From: Bin5 sp965208965
GTDB lineage: Bacteria > Chloroflexota > Anaerolineae > Caldilineales > Caldilineaceae
DNA length: 64,000 bases
Assembly: GCA_965208965.1 (NCBI GenBank)
Contig: OZ242384.1
Location: 1,302,001-1,366,000, forward strand
Direction of reading: 5' to 3'
This document shows, piece by piece, positions 53,991 through 63,131 of the stretch. Positions within the stretch are counted from its first letter, which is position 1. Each line of letters begins with the position of its first letter. A model generated the notes under the pieces. The model searched no databases and was not told the origin of the DNA. It saw only the letters and a list, made by a program, of their open reading frames with translations. The translations under genes and the position numbers were made by a program.

Positions 53991-54056
53991 CTACAGTGTT
54001 TCCAGTTCCTTGTGCTCCTCCACGGTCAAGCGCACCCGATATCGTTTCGCTGACAT
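53991..54056 (-). pseudogene. N-terminal fragment of an IS630-type transposase
   Basis: A minus-strand frame begins MSAKRYRVRLTVEEHKELE and stops after 21 codons, exactly at the border of the MITE-like copy (53990). The K-R-Y-R-V-x-L-T-x-E-E start is typical of IS630-family transposases. The rest is lost, apparently at the insertion border. Confidence 0.6.
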
Positions 54057-54297
54057 TTCTCCTCTCCTTGTGTTTACTCTTATGGAGAGTGCGCCACAGT
54101 TCACTTGTCCGTCAAATCCTGTCTGCTAGACTACTAGGCACTCTTCTCCCATTGTCCGCACTTACCAACTTCCCGAAATATCGATGTGCGATTCAAGACC
54201 AATCTTGACCGAATTCGGAATGCTTTGTAGCATTGCAGCATATTGTTAGGACATTCAGCGATTTACCGTCCGTTAGACTAATATTCTTGGCTATCTC

Positions 54298-56379
54298 GTG
54301 TTAAGAGAACTCCATATAGAGCCCGACTATCGCTCTGGCCGCTCAAATTTGGTCGAGGATTTCTATGTGCCGTGTTTGTCACGGAGCACGGAGTATTGGC
54401 GGGCGGTTGGATTCTTCACAAGCAACGGGTTGGAGTTGGCAGCCCGCGGTCTCACAGAATTTCTGCAACACGGAGGGCGAATGAAGTTGGTCGCCAGCCC
54501 CCTGTTAGAAGAGGAGGATGTCGAAGCTTTCAAGAAGGGCTACAAATCAAGATCGAGTATTGTCGAACGGGCAGTAGCACGCCAACTTGACGAATGTAGA
54601 ATTCAATCCCTCACCAAAATCACGCGCAATAGGCTTGAGTGCATTGCTTGGATGGTGGGAGAGGGACGCCTCGACATCAAGCTTGCAGTGCCAACCGGAG
54701 AACTATTGAATGAGGGGCACCGCATCTACCACGAAAAGATGGGAGTGTTCTTCGACCAGTCAAAGAACGCGATAGCATTTTCTGGGTCCGCCAATGAATC
54801 TGTAGGAGGCTGGGTCAGCAATTTCGAATCCATAGAAGTGTATACGTCTTGGGACGACCCTCACAATAGGGTTGAGAGGAAAATTCAGGACTTTCAAGAT
54901 CTCTGGCATAATCATACACCACTGCTGACAGTGCTCGACTTTCCAATAGCCGCTAAACGCCAACTGCTCAAACTGCGTCCACGTTCACGTCCTAGAACTG
55001 AACATAACTCAGGTCTCAGATCGGCGAGTTTTCAAACCGCAAGACTTCCCGATCTCCCACCTGAAATCAACCTCAGGCAGTATCAGAAGGAGGCTTGTGA
55101 ATCTTGGCTGCAGAACTGTGGCAGGGGAATACTGGAGATGGCCACCGGCTCGGGCAAGACCATCACGTCCCTAGCCACGGCAGTGCGGCTTTTCAAAGAG
55201 AAAGAAAGGCTTTTCGTCGTCGTCTCGTGCCCCTACCAGCACCTGGTTGACCAATGGGCTGATGATGCACAGCGCTTTGGGTTCAGGCCGCACAAAGCTT
55301 ATGAGAGCCGTTCTAAATGGGAAAACAAAGTGAACGGCCGGATTCTCGATTTCAATCTGGGGAACCGCAGTTTCATGATGGTGATTTCTACCCACGCTAC
55401 TTTGTCAGGTGATGTGATGCGGGATACACTTGCAAGGGTTTCAGGGCCATCGCTCATTATCGCGGACGAAGTACATCACCTTGGGTCTGCGCATGGGAGA
55501 CATGGCCTGCCACTCGACTTTGAGCATCGAATGGGTCTTTCGGCTACACCTGAGCGATGGATGGATGAAGATGGCACGCAGGTATTGCGTGATTACTTCG
55601 GTGAAACGGTCTTTGAGTTCACCTTGGCGGATGCAATCTCCGAGGGATTTCTTTCAGAATATTACTATCACCCTTACCTTGTGAAACTCACGGACGAGGA
55701 GTTAGGGAACTATGAGAAACTCACACACCGAATAGTGCAATTGTTCCATTCTAATCCGGACTCCCGAAATTCGTCTCTTCTTGAGGCATTGTTGCGCCAG
55801 CGTGCCGATATTCTCAACAGGGCCGAAAATAAAATCGAGAAACTCGTCGAAATTCTGCAAGGCGAACGCGACCTCCACCATGCCCTCTTCTACTGTGTAC
55901 CAGGACAGTTGGATGAAGTTCTATCGATTCTGGGTAACGACTTAGGTATAAGGGCTCATAGATTTACGGCCAGCGAGTCAGCGGGAGAGAGAGCGCAGAT
56001 CCTTGAAGATTTCGCTCAGGGTAATCTCCAGGCACTCATAGCAATCCGATGCCTTGACGAAGGTGTGGATGTCCCTGACACGCGAGTTGCGTACATCTTG
56101 GCTAGTACCGGGAATCCCAGGGAGTTCATCCAGAGGCGGGGCAGAATACTCAGACCATCTCCGGGCAAGGACAATGCGGTCATGCACGATCTGATCACAG
56201 CGCCCGCGCTTGGGCGTAGTGGTTGGATACGAGATGACACGGTTTTCGAGATGGAACGACGGATACTGAGGCGTGAACTTACACGCTTTAGCGAGTTTGC
56301 ACAGACTGCGAGAAATCGGTTCCAGGCCACAGGGGTGATATGGGACCTGGCCAAGATTTATAATCTTCTTGATTTTTGA
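54298..56379 (+). CDS. PLD-domain SF2 DNA helicase, putative restriction subunit
   Basis: A 693-aa two-part protein. An N-terminal phospholipase-D-like nuclease domain (about 1-210) has H-x-K at His145/Lys147 and GSANES at 163-168. An SF2 helicase follows: motif I MATGSGKT (281-288), motif II DEVHH (390-394), motif III GLSATPER, and C-terminal motifs RCLDEGVDVPDTRVAYILAST and FIQRRGRILRP. A nuclease plus translocase fits a restriction enzyme. From memory, similar helicases recur beside dnd genes. The GTG at 54298 has no obvious ribosome binding site. First gene of a six-gene plus-strand operon converging on dndDEA. Both catalytic cores look intact. Confidence 0.85.
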   Translation: MLRELHIEPDYRSGRSNLVEDFYVPCLSRSTEYWRAVGFFTSNGLELAARGLTEFLQHGGRMKLVASPLLEEEDVEAFKKGYKSRSSIVERAVARQLDECRIQSLTKITRNRLECIAWMVGEGRLDIKLAVPTGELLNEGHRIYHEKMGVFFDQSKNAIAFSGSANESVGGWVSNFESIEVYTSWDDPHNRVERKIQDFQDLWHNHTPLLTVLDFPIAAKRQLLKLRPRSRPRTEHNSGLRSASFQTARLPDLPPEINLRQYQKEACESWLQNCGRGILEMATGSGKTITSLATAVRLFKEKERLFVVVSCPYQHLVDQWADDAQRFGFRPHKAYESRSKWENKVNGRILDFNLGNRSFMMVISTHATLSGDVMRDTLARVSGPSLIIADEVHHLGSAHGRHGLPLDFEHRMGLSATPERWMDEDGTQVLRDYFGETVFEFTLADAISEGFLSEYYYHPYLVKLTDEELGNYEKLTHRIVQLFHSNPDSRNSSLLEALLRQRADILNRAENKIEKLVEILQGERDLHHALFYCVPGQLDEVLSILGNDLGIRAHRFTASESAGERAQILEDFAQGNLQALIAIRCLDEGVDVPDTRVAYILASTGNPREFIQRRGRILRPSPGKDNAVMHDLITAPALGRSGWIRDDTVFEMERRILRRELTRFSEFAQTARNRFQATGVIWDLAKIYNLLDF

Positions 56380-56388
56380 GGAAGGGGA

Positions 56389-56562
56389 ATGCTGAGAGAT
56401 AAGATTCTGGAACTGTTCCGCGAGTTCGACCCGGAGGTTCGAGTTGTCATAGAGCGCGTCTTGGACAAAGAGTGGGAGCGCCTCAGTCTGAGAAGTCCCC
56501 GCGGAATAATCCAGGATATACGAGACATAATCGACTCAGAGGTGAGAAGGAATGAAACTTGA
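56389..56562 (+). CDS. 57-aa hypothetical protein in the Dnd-linked operon
   Basis: A short gene with a strong GAGGAAGGGG ribosome binding site 3 nt before its ATG. It begins 10 nt after the helicase stop and overlaps the next gene by 11 nt, so it is tightly coupled on both sides. The product (MLRDKILELFREFDPEVRVV ... IERVLDKEWERLSLR ... GIIQDIRDIIDSEV) is highly charged and predicted helical. No family recognised. It could be an adaptor between the helicase and the ATPase. Confidence 0.65.
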   Translation: MLRDKILELFREFDPEVRVVIERVLDKEWERLSLRSPRGIIQDIRDIIDSEVRRNET

Positions 56563-58513
56563 GTGGATGCGCCTGACAAACTTTAGGCAGTTCTTTGGCG
56601 AACAGGTAATTCGATTCAGTGGGGATGCTAAACGTAACGTCACGGTGGTGCATGGCGTTAATGGCGCAGGCAAGACATCGCTCTTTGTCGCATTGAACTG
56701 GGTTCTCTACGATCTTGGAGCAGAAAATGTCGGCGAACTCGTGTGTAAGAGAGCGATCGACGAATCTCCGGCCGGAACAGACATTGAAATGGTCGTAGTG
56801 CTTTCGTTCCTCCACAATGGGGAGCGTTACACGGCCAGCCGAGCCTTGACCGTTAGTAAAACTGGCGAAAAAGAGTGGCAGGCAAAGCCGACAGTTGAAT
56901 TTGCGCTCGATATAATTCGAGGGGACGGACAGACCAAGAAGATCGGTAATCCTACGGGGCGAATAGAGTCGATCCTACCCTCGAACGTGCGCACCTATTT
57001 CTTCTTTGATGGGGAGAAGATAGACCAGTTCGCCCTGCCCTCCCATGAAGGAGAGGTGCGAGAAGCCGTGCGCAACGTCCTTAAAATTGAGGTCCTCGAG
57101 CGGGCGAAGACACATTTGGGCACTGTCGCGCGACAATACCGGGATGAACTTACGAAGATGGTCTCAGGAGACCTTGAAAAGCTCCTCCATGATGAGGCGG
57201 ACCTGCAGGCTAAAGATGAGAAGGACAAAGAACGGCTGGGTGAACTTCGGGAGGAGCGGACGCAGGCCCAGAAGCAAATTCACGAGATCGATCAGAGACT
57301 TGGTCAGATTCAGGAAATTCGTGAGTGGGATGAGGAGCGCAAGTCAGTCGCACAGGCCAAGGACTTACTCAAACGCGAAAGGAACACAATTTGGCAGGAG
57401 ATAAGAGAGGCATGCAACAGAGGGTTCTTCAGATTTGGTGGCACGGCTATCTCCAAGGCCCTTACGGTGTTGGACGAGAAACGCGAGCGGGGGGAAATTC
57501 CTGCCGGTATTAGGGAGCAGTTTGTTCTCGACCTGATCGATAGCCACATGTGCATCTGTGGTCGGCACATTGAAGAAGACTCCGAGGAATACCAAAAGCT
57601 TAAGGAAGTGCTTCGACGCTCGTTGCCTTCGGAATTGGAAGACATCGTGCTTGAGACAGCAGCGAACCTCAAAGTGATTCAGCCGAATGTCGAAAGTGTC
57701 CCCCAGCGAATTCAAGACCTGATGAGGAGTAAGTCAGATGTCGAAGATCAGGTAGAAGCACTAGAAGCTAGGCTTGATGAAATCAGCAGACATTTCCGTG
57801 AAGGTGAACTAGAGGCAGTCTCTGACTTAGAGCGAAAGCGTGTTGACTACGACTTAAGGATCCAGGCTCTAGCAGGCGACATCGGTCGCTATGAGGAGAG
57901 AACACATAACAATCGCATTGGGCTGGAAAATCTACGCGACAAGATTGAGAGAGAGAAAATCTCCGAGAATCGGGCCAAGAGAACTAAGAGGCGATACAGC
58001 TTGGCAAGTAAATCTGCCGACGCTATTGAACAGATGTTTGATGTCTTCTCACAAGACATGCGTCGCAGCATACAGGAAGAAGCAAATTCGATTTTTCAGC
58101 GTCTCGCGTGGAAGGAGTCTCAATTCGAGGCTATCAATCTGAATGAAGATTATAGGATTGAGGTTATCGATAGATGGGGGCTGCCAGCACGCTCCGAACT
58201 CTCTGCTGGAGAGAGACAGGTGCTGAGTTTATCTTTCATTACGGGGATGTCCAGAGTGACTGGTGAAGAAGCTCCATTAGTCATGGACACTCCGTTTGGG
58301 CGTTTGAGCAGTGCCCACAGAGAGGCCATTGCCGAACATATACCCGAAATTGCGAAGCAACTTGTAATTTTCGTAACTGATGAAGAACTGCACACACAGG
58401 CACGTGCCAATCTGGAGCCATATATTGGAGCCGAATACGATTTGGACTTCAACCAAGAGACAGGTTGCACAGAGATACGCGAGTTGGCTCCGGTTAGCTC
58501 ACAATGGAGATGA
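56552..58513 (+). CDS. DndD/Rad50-like SMC-type ATPase
   Basis: A 653-aa ABC-type ATPase. The N-terminus MKLEWMRLTNFRQFFGEQVIRF with Walker A GVNGAGKT (35-42) is DndD/RecF-like. Two coiled-coil arms (about 185-280 and 370-480) flank a zinc-hook-like apex with C-x-C-G at Cys334/336 (MCICGRHIEE). The C-terminus has the signature LSAGERQVLSLSFI, Walker B LVMDTPFGRLSSAHREA and FVTDEEL. It is the second DndD-type ATPase in the window and differs clearly from the DndD C-terminus at 63507-64000 (MDTPFGRLSS here, IDTPLARLDN there). Likely a DNA-loading ATPase of the restriction side. Confidence 0.85.
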   Translation: MKLEWMRLTNFRQFFGEQVIRFSGDAKRNVTVVHGVNGAGKTSLFVALNWVLYDLGAENVGELVCKRAIDESPAGTDIEMVVVLSFLHNGERYTASRALTVSKTGEKEWQAKPTVEFALDIIRGDGQTKKIGNPTGRIESILPSNVRTYFFFDGEKIDQFALPSHEGEVREAVRNVLKIEVLERAKTHLGTVARQYRDELTKMVSGDLEKLLHDEADLQAKDEKDKERLGELREERTQAQKQIHEIDQRLGQIQEIREWDEERKSVAQAKDLLKRERNTIWQEIREACNRGFFRFGGTAISKALTVLDEKRERGEIPAGIREQFVLDLIDSHMCICGRHIEEDSEEYQKLKEVLRRSLPSELEDIVLETAANLKVIQPNVESVPQRIQDLMRSKSDVEDQVEALEARLDEISRHFREGELEAVSDLERKRVDYDLRIQALAGDIGRYEERTHNNRIGLENLRDKIEREKISENRAKRTKRRYSLASKSADAIEQMFDVFSQDMRRSIQEEANSIFQRLAWKESQFEAINLNEDYRIEVIDRWGLPARSELSAGERQVLSLSFITGMSRVTGEEAPLVMDTPFGRLSSAHREAIAEHIPEIAKQLVIFVTDEELHTQARANLEPYIGAEYDLDFNQETGCTEIRELAPVSSQWR

Positions 58514-58523
58514 GGAAGCTTCA

Positions 58524-58943
58524 ATGACATTAGGTAGTGAGGACACTGGACGGGACACTGTCCACATAGACTTGAAGCATCATGACCTGTACTCTGAACT
58601 TGTCGGAGGTGAAGCTCCCTTCAAAACCATGAAGGACCTATTCATGCTTGCGGCGAGCGTTGGCTGTGAAAGTGCTAGTCGTACCCCTCTTTCACGTCGT
58701 CAGCTGATATTCAGGTGGCCTCAGTTCTCGTCGCAAGAGGACATCCCTGTCCTCCGTGCCATGGCGATAGCTGAAACAGGAGACACGTCCGTCTTAATTG
58801 ACCAAGATCAACTCTTGACAATCGCAGAAGAGTACGCGAATTCTGGAATCGAACAGATAAGACTGCATGTGGTCTCCCAGCCCGGCGCTCCTTTGGAGAA
58901 TGTTGTGCATTTCCTGATGTCTGGTGGTGAATGGGAAACTTGA
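58524..58943 (+). CDS. Dnd-associated hypothetical protein (139 aa)
   Basis: A 139-aa soluble protein: TVHIDLKHHDLYSELVGGEAPFKTMKDLFMLAASVGCES, then LRAMAIAETGD and LTIAEEYANSGIEQIRLHV. The pattern (F-K-T-M-K-D-L-F ... A-E-E-Y-A-N-x-G) matches my memory of a small family repeatedly found beside dnd genes, possibly the one named dnd-system-associated protein 4. ATG at 58524 follows GAGG, 10 nt after the ATPase stop. No catalytic motif is seen; a structural or regulatory role in the restriction complex is likely. Confidence 0.7.
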   Translation: MTLGSEDTGRDTVHIDLKHHDLYSELVGGEAPFKTMKDLFMLAASVGCESASRTPLSRRQLIFRWPQFSSQEDIPVLRAMAIAETGDTSVLIDQDQLLTIAEEYANSGIEQIRLHVVSQPGAPLENVVHFLMSGGEWET

Positions 58944-59000
58944 TAAGATGGCCTCCCTCAAATCAGGTAATGAAGGGTTTGGTTCATTCAGGAGACACAT

Positions 59001-60092
59001 ATGAATTTGATTCCCATCAGTGTAAGTCCGGACCAACTACTGGTCGACCCCAACAACCCGAGATACTTCGACCTGCAAGAGCATCACCAAGTGGACAAGG
59101 ATCGCTACGCAGAGGAAGTGATCCAGGTTCAAGCGATTGCCAAGCTGACAAACTCTTACCAAGTCCGGGATGTCCGTCGCTCTATCTTGGCCAATGGTTT
59201 CATCAACTTTGAATACATAGTTGTAAAAGACTATCCCCACGCCACCGAAAAATACGTCGTAATTGAAGGCAACCGACGTTTGGCAGCAATCCAAAGTATA
59301 AGGCAGGACTATCATCGCGGCGTGTTGCCAGCCAAGGACATCGATGTTGCTTCTACCCTAGAAAGCCTTCAAGTTCTACAATTCTGCGGCACTGAAGTAG
59401 AGGAAAGGATAATCCAGGGCATCAGGCACGTTGCAGGGCCCAAAGAGTGGCAGTCCTACCAACAGGCTCGGTTGATAACTGCTCTGCGTGAAGTCAATGA
59501 AATGGACTTTGATGATATTCGGAATTCCTTGGGGCTTGGTCCTACTGTTATTCGGAGGCTTTACAATACTTCGAAGGCCTTCGAACAGATGCGACAGGAT
59601 GACGAGTTCGGTGACCGGGCGGAAAGAACTCTCTTTAGTCTGTTCCTCGAGATGCTGAGAAGCCCAGCCATTCGGGATTGGCTTGAATGGTCTGATGAGG
59701 AATTGAGCTTCCAATCTTCTACGAATCGAACGCACATGTACCGGATGGTAGTCGGGGAAGCAATTGAAGATGAAGATGATAGTGAACTTCAACCCGTTAT
59801 TAATAATCCTCAAGATATGAGAACCTTTGGGAGAATACTAAGCCACCACAACAAAGACAGGGTACTTGGCCGCGTGGTGGAGGGCGATCTTTCCATTGCC
59901 CAGGGATGGGCTATTGTTGAGCCCAATGTCACCCCTTGGCAGGAGACGGTTGCAGATGTCGTTGAGTCACTACAAGGCTTGTCTGCTGATGCACTACAGA
60001 ATCTATCACCTGAAGATGAGAATCGCCTCAATCAATTAAGCGATATAATTCAACGGAAGCTAGAGCAGGCACGTCTGCTGAAGGGACAATAA
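59001..60092 (+). CDS. ParB/Srx-N-terminal-domain protein
   Basis: A 363-aa protein with a ParB-like N-terminal domain: ISVSPDQLLVDPNNPRYF at the start, ILANGFINFEYIVVKDY and VVIEGNRRLAAIQSIR, the G-x-x-R-x-x-A box. The C-terminal two thirds are helical with an HTH-like stretch (MDFDDIRNSLGLGPTVIRRLYNTSKAF), as in ParB, and an acidic segment EDEDDSE. Cognate activities include CTPase/DNA clamp (ParB) or nucleotide-dependent nuclease; in SspE a related fold senses phosphorothioates. It lies between the 139-aa protein gene and the Mrr-type nuclease gene. AGGAGA precedes the ATG. A phosphorothioate sensor is a reasonable hypothesis. Confidence 0.75.
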   Translation: MNLIPISVSPDQLLVDPNNPRYFDLQEHHQVDKDRYAEEVIQVQAIAKLTNSYQVRDVRRSILANGFINFEYIVVKDYPHATEKYVVIEGNRRLAAIQSIRQDYHRGVLPAKDIDVASTLESLQVLQFCGTEVEERIIQGIRHVAGPKEWQSYQQARLITALREVNEMDFDDIRNSLGLGPTVIRRLYNTSKAFEQMRQDDEFGDRAERTLFSLFLEMLRSPAIRDWLEWSDEELSFQSSTNRTHMYRMVVGEAIEDEDDSELQPVINNPQDMRTFGRILSHHNKDRVLGRVVEGDLSIAQGWAIVEPNVTPWQETVADVVESLQGLSADALQNLSPEDENRLNQLSDIIQRKLEQARLLKGQ

Positions 60093-60093
60093 T

Positions 60094-60978
60094 TTGTCGC
60101 CTCCTACAACAACAGGGCTGTACAGGTACATCGTAGATAACATCGATGTTCATTCGGAGTCACGAAGCATCGGTGACTGGATGAGCGAATGTCTCGCCAA
60201 CTCCGCCCCTGAATTGAGTGAGCTGGAAAGGTTGGAGCTTATCTCTTCTAGGCTACTGGAAGTTCAGCAGATGCTAATCCGAGAACAGACGCGTGCAACG
60301 GCGAGCGGAATACCCGTCTTTGAGGTAGTCGGGGAGCAAAACGAATTCATTCGAGGTTTCGGTTTGAACCGGCCCGGCGATAGTATGGAGATGACTAACA
60401 GGCGTGAACGAGCACGACTGCGGGATCAAGTCGTGGCTGCACTAACAGTTCTATCTCCCGTCAGATTCGAGGCCCTTTGGCGACTGCTAGTTGAGCGTGT
60501 GGGAGGCTCGAACTTTCTACATGTGGGTAGGTCTGGCGACGAGGGGGTCGACTTTACTGCAGAATTTAGAGTATATCAACTTGTGTCGAATCTTTCGGAG
60601 CATGTTGCCGAGGATTGGTTGGAGGCAACTCGCGAACGCTCCATCATAAAGGTGATCGGTCAAGCCAAGCATTGGCCAGGCAGGACGGTTCAGCCTGCCA
60701 ACTTGCGAGAACTTCTTGGAACTATCGTGCTTCATAAACCTAACACAACCAGGGGAGAGCGGAAAGGTACATTGGGCATGTTAGTAACAACAGGTAGGTT
60801 CAGTAAAGAAACATATGAACGAGCTCGTAGAGCCGGACTCATTCTGCTGGATGGAGAATGGGTGGTTTCTGCGATCGTAAACTTCGGACTTGGAGTTAAT
60901 GGCTCCTGTGGGTCACTCTCGTTTAGTCAGGCCGATTTTGTAAGTCTGATAGATTGTGAGTTACTTGAAACGACTTAA
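60094..60978 (+). CDS. Mrr-type PD-(D/E)xK restriction endonuclease
   Basis: A 294-aa protein ending the plus-strand operon. An N-terminal helical region (1-110) is followed by an Mrr_cat-like domain: LSPVRFEALWRLLVERVGG, GRSGDEGVDFTAEF (Asp149/Asp153), IGQAKHW (Gln190-x-Lys192) and GMLVTTGRFSKETYERARRAGLILLDG. The catalytic D...Q-x-K set looks intact. The TTG start at 60094 follows AAGGGA and only one base separates it from the parB-like gene. As a nuclease in an operon converging on dnd genes it is the best candidate for the cutting subunit of the restriction module. Confidence 0.85.
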   Translation: MSPPTTTGLYRYIVDNIDVHSESRSIGDWMSECLANSAPELSELERLELISSRLLEVQQMLIREQTRATASGIPVFEVVGEQNEFIRGFGLNRPGDSMEMTNRRERARLRDQVVAALTVLSPVRFEALWRLLVERVGGSNFLHVGRSGDEGVDFTAEFRVYQLVSNLSEHVAEDWLEATRERSIIKVIGQAKHWPGRTVQPANLRELLGTIVLHKPNTTRGERKGTLGMLVTTGRFSKETYERARRAGLILLDGEWVVSAIVNFGLGVNGSCGSLSFSQADFVSLIDCELLETT

Positions 60979-61048
60979 ACAAGACTTGCTGCATGCGGCT
61001 AGTGAAGATCAATCGGGAGGCCGTTCCAAACTGCTGAAATCAACCTGA

Positions 61049-61861
61049 GAGGGCGTTTGAAAATTCTTGCTTAGTAGATTAGAGAGTAGTAACCAACCCA
61101 TTCAGACCAGGCAGGAGGGTGTACTGTCGCACAGAACTCGTGGATACGCCAGTGAACCTGACTCAACAGGAATGGGAACTCATCAAGCCGCTTTTGTGTT
61201 GTGAACGGAAAGGGGCGGGACGGCCGATGGAGCTGGGAATGCGGCAAGTAATGAATGCGATTTTCCATGTGCTGCGTACTGACTGTCCTTGGAGATACTT
61301 GCCACATTATTTTCCCAATTTCAACAGTGTTTACTATCATTTTCGCAAGATGTGCCACAATGGATTTTGGCAACGGATGAACAGTGCCTTGTGCCGACTA
61401 AGCCGCCAGTTACAGGGACGGTAACCTGAGCCGAGTGCAGCAATCATCGACAGCCAGAGTGTGAAGACAACCGAAGCGGGTGGTGTACGCGGCTACAATG
61501 CAGGCAACATTCAGGACTATGATGGCGCCAGACTACTCCTGCGTTTGCTACATCAAATCGCACCTTCTTCACAACGTATTTGGGTGGACAGCAGCTATGG
61601 ATGGGCTGGTCTGGCCGAATGGATGCTGGAATCCTTTCAAATCGTGCTCGAAATCGTCAAACGCAATCCAGAGCAAAGAGGCTTCGCTGTCCTCCTGCGT
61701 GGTTGGGTCGTCTGCGTACCTTCGCTTGGCCAGGTCGCTATCGTCGCCTGAGCAAAGACTACGAACACTGCACCCTGAGTAACGAAGGCTCTATCTACCT
61801 CGCTTCCATCTGCACTATGGTTCGTCGTGTTGCCGCCGCTACTTAATTCTCAAAAGGGCTC
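61049..61861 (+). mobile_element. Degenerate IS5-family (IS427-like) element
   Basis: Terminal inverted repeats GAGGGCGTTTGAAAATT (61049-61065) and its partner GAGCCCTTTTGAGAATT (inverted, 61845-61861) match at 13 of 17 positions. Flanking TGA on both sides (61046-61048 and 61862-61864) is a TNA-type duplication, as expected for this group. It lies exactly between the two converging Dnd-linked gene sets. Confidence 0.8.
61119..61846 (+). pseudogene. IS5-family transposase, broken by deletion and frameshifts
   Basis: The N-terminus (VNLTQQEWELIKPLL, CPWRYLPHYFPNFNSVYYHF) is standard. The DDE part continues in other frames: IIDSQSVKTTEAGGVRGYNAG is joined directly to NIQDYDGARLLLRLL, omitting about 25 residues. 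IWVDSSYGWAGLAEWM, WLGRLRTFAWPGRYRRLSKDYE and SIYLASICTMVRRV follow. At least two frameshifts. Inactive. Confidence 0.85.
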
Positions 61862-61940
61862 TGAGTAGTTGACACACAAGGGATTCTGCTGATAAGGGTG
61901 TGGCGGGTTGATGTCAACAAACTCCCAAGGAGTCGGATGA

Positions 61941-63131
61941 CTATGCAATCTCAACGCTACCAAACTTACGACGTACGTCCTTTACTGTGGCCGAAAAGCT
62001 GTCGGTGGCGAACTGCACCTCTTCTCCTGTTGTGAAACGTCCCAGTCCGAATCGAAAGGAGCTATGAGCCCTTTCTTCTGGCCAACCCAAAGCCATTATG
62101 ACATGGCTGGGCTCGACTCTTGCCATTGTGCAAGCTGAACCGGTTGAAAATGACATGAGGGAACTCATATCAAGAACGACTCCACGGCTTTCTACTCCCG
62201 GAACGTAGACATTAAGATTGTGCGGCAGACGCTCAATTGGATGCCCGTTTCTTTCAACTCCATGTATCTTCTGTGACCAACCCTCAAACATCCAGTCGGT
62301 CCACTCTCGTAGTCGCTTACCTTCCTCCATCATTTCCTCGTCAGCAATAGCTATCGCTGATGCGAACCCAGCGATAGCCGGAACGTTTAGTGTGCCGGAA
62401 CGCATTCCACGTTCATGGCCCCCGCCACGGATAACAGGAGCAGGCCTTACGCGAGGTCTTCTTTCGCGAGCATACAGCGCGCCGATGCCTTTCGGCCCAT
62501 AAATCTTGTGAGCGGTGAACGACATTAGGTCAAGGTTCATGTCCTGCACGTCCACAGGAATATGCCCGACCGCCTGTGCAGCATCGGTGTGAAAGAAGAT
62601 GCCGTACTTCCGAGCAATCTCTCCAATTTCCTTAACTGGCTGGATGGTTCCGATTTCGTTGTTCGCAAGCATTACAGAGATCAGAATCGTATTGTCCGTG
62701 ATCGCTCCCTCCACATCGCAGGGGTCAACTCTGCCATAGTGATCAGTTTGCAGGACAGTAGTCTTGAAGCCCCTGCCTGTCAAATGGTCAAGCGTGTCGA
62801 GTATGGCTCTGTGTTCGACCGCGGATGTAATGAAATGGTTACCCCTGTGACCATACGCTTCTGCAATACCTATCAAAGCGATATTGTTTGATTCGGTTGC
62901 ACCACTAGTGAATATTATTTCATCAGGGGAGTCAGCTTTGACGAACCGAGCAATGGTGTCGCGTGAACTTTCAACCGCCTGCTGAGCCACATGTCCATGT
63001 CCATGGTCAATGCTGGCAGCATTGCCAAACAAATCTGTGAAGTAAGGCAACATCGTATCAAGGACTCGCGGGTCCACCGGGGTCGTCGCATGGTAGTCCA
63101 TGTAAATTGGCTTTTTCACGTCGCGCGTCAA
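61941..63131 (-). CDS. dndA: Cysteine desulfurase DndA
   Basis: PLP enzyme of 396 aa that draws sulfur from cysteine for DNA phosphorothioation. IYMDYHATTPVDPRVLD at the start, the PLP Lys209 in SFTAHKIYGPKGIGALY, and the persulfide Cys334 in FSTGSACTMARVEPSHVIMALG are intact. The TTG at 63131 overlaps the dndE stop by 3 nt; a GTG at 63119 is another possible start. Position directly after dndE identifies it as the Dnd-dedicated desulfurase rather than housekeeping IscS. In many bacteria dndA is divergent or absent; here it is the last gene of the D-E-A run. Confidence 0.9.
   Translation of the reverse strand: MTRDVKKPIYMDYHATTPVDPRVLDTMLPYFTDLFGNAASIDHGHGHVAQQAVESSRDTIARFVKADSPDEIIFTSGATESNNIALIGIAEAYGHRGNHFITSAVEHRAILDTLDHLTGRGFKTTVLQTDHYGRVDPCDVEGAITDNTILISVMLANNEIGTIQPVKEIGEIARKYGIFFHTDAAQAVGHIPVDVQDMNLDLMSFTAHKIYGPKGIGALYARERRPRVRPAPVIRGGGHERGMRSGTLNVPAIAGFASAIAIADEEMMEEGKRLREWTDWMFEGWSQKIHGVERNGHPIERLPHNLNVYVPGVESRGVVLDMSSLMSFSTGSACTMARVEPSHVIMALGWPEERAHSSFRFGLGRFTTGEEVQFATDSFSATVKDVRRKFGSVEIA

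Noticed and set aside
53783..54208. 141-codon plus-strand open frame
   Set aside because: Spans the MITE-like element and the antisense of an IS630 fragment; not a gene.
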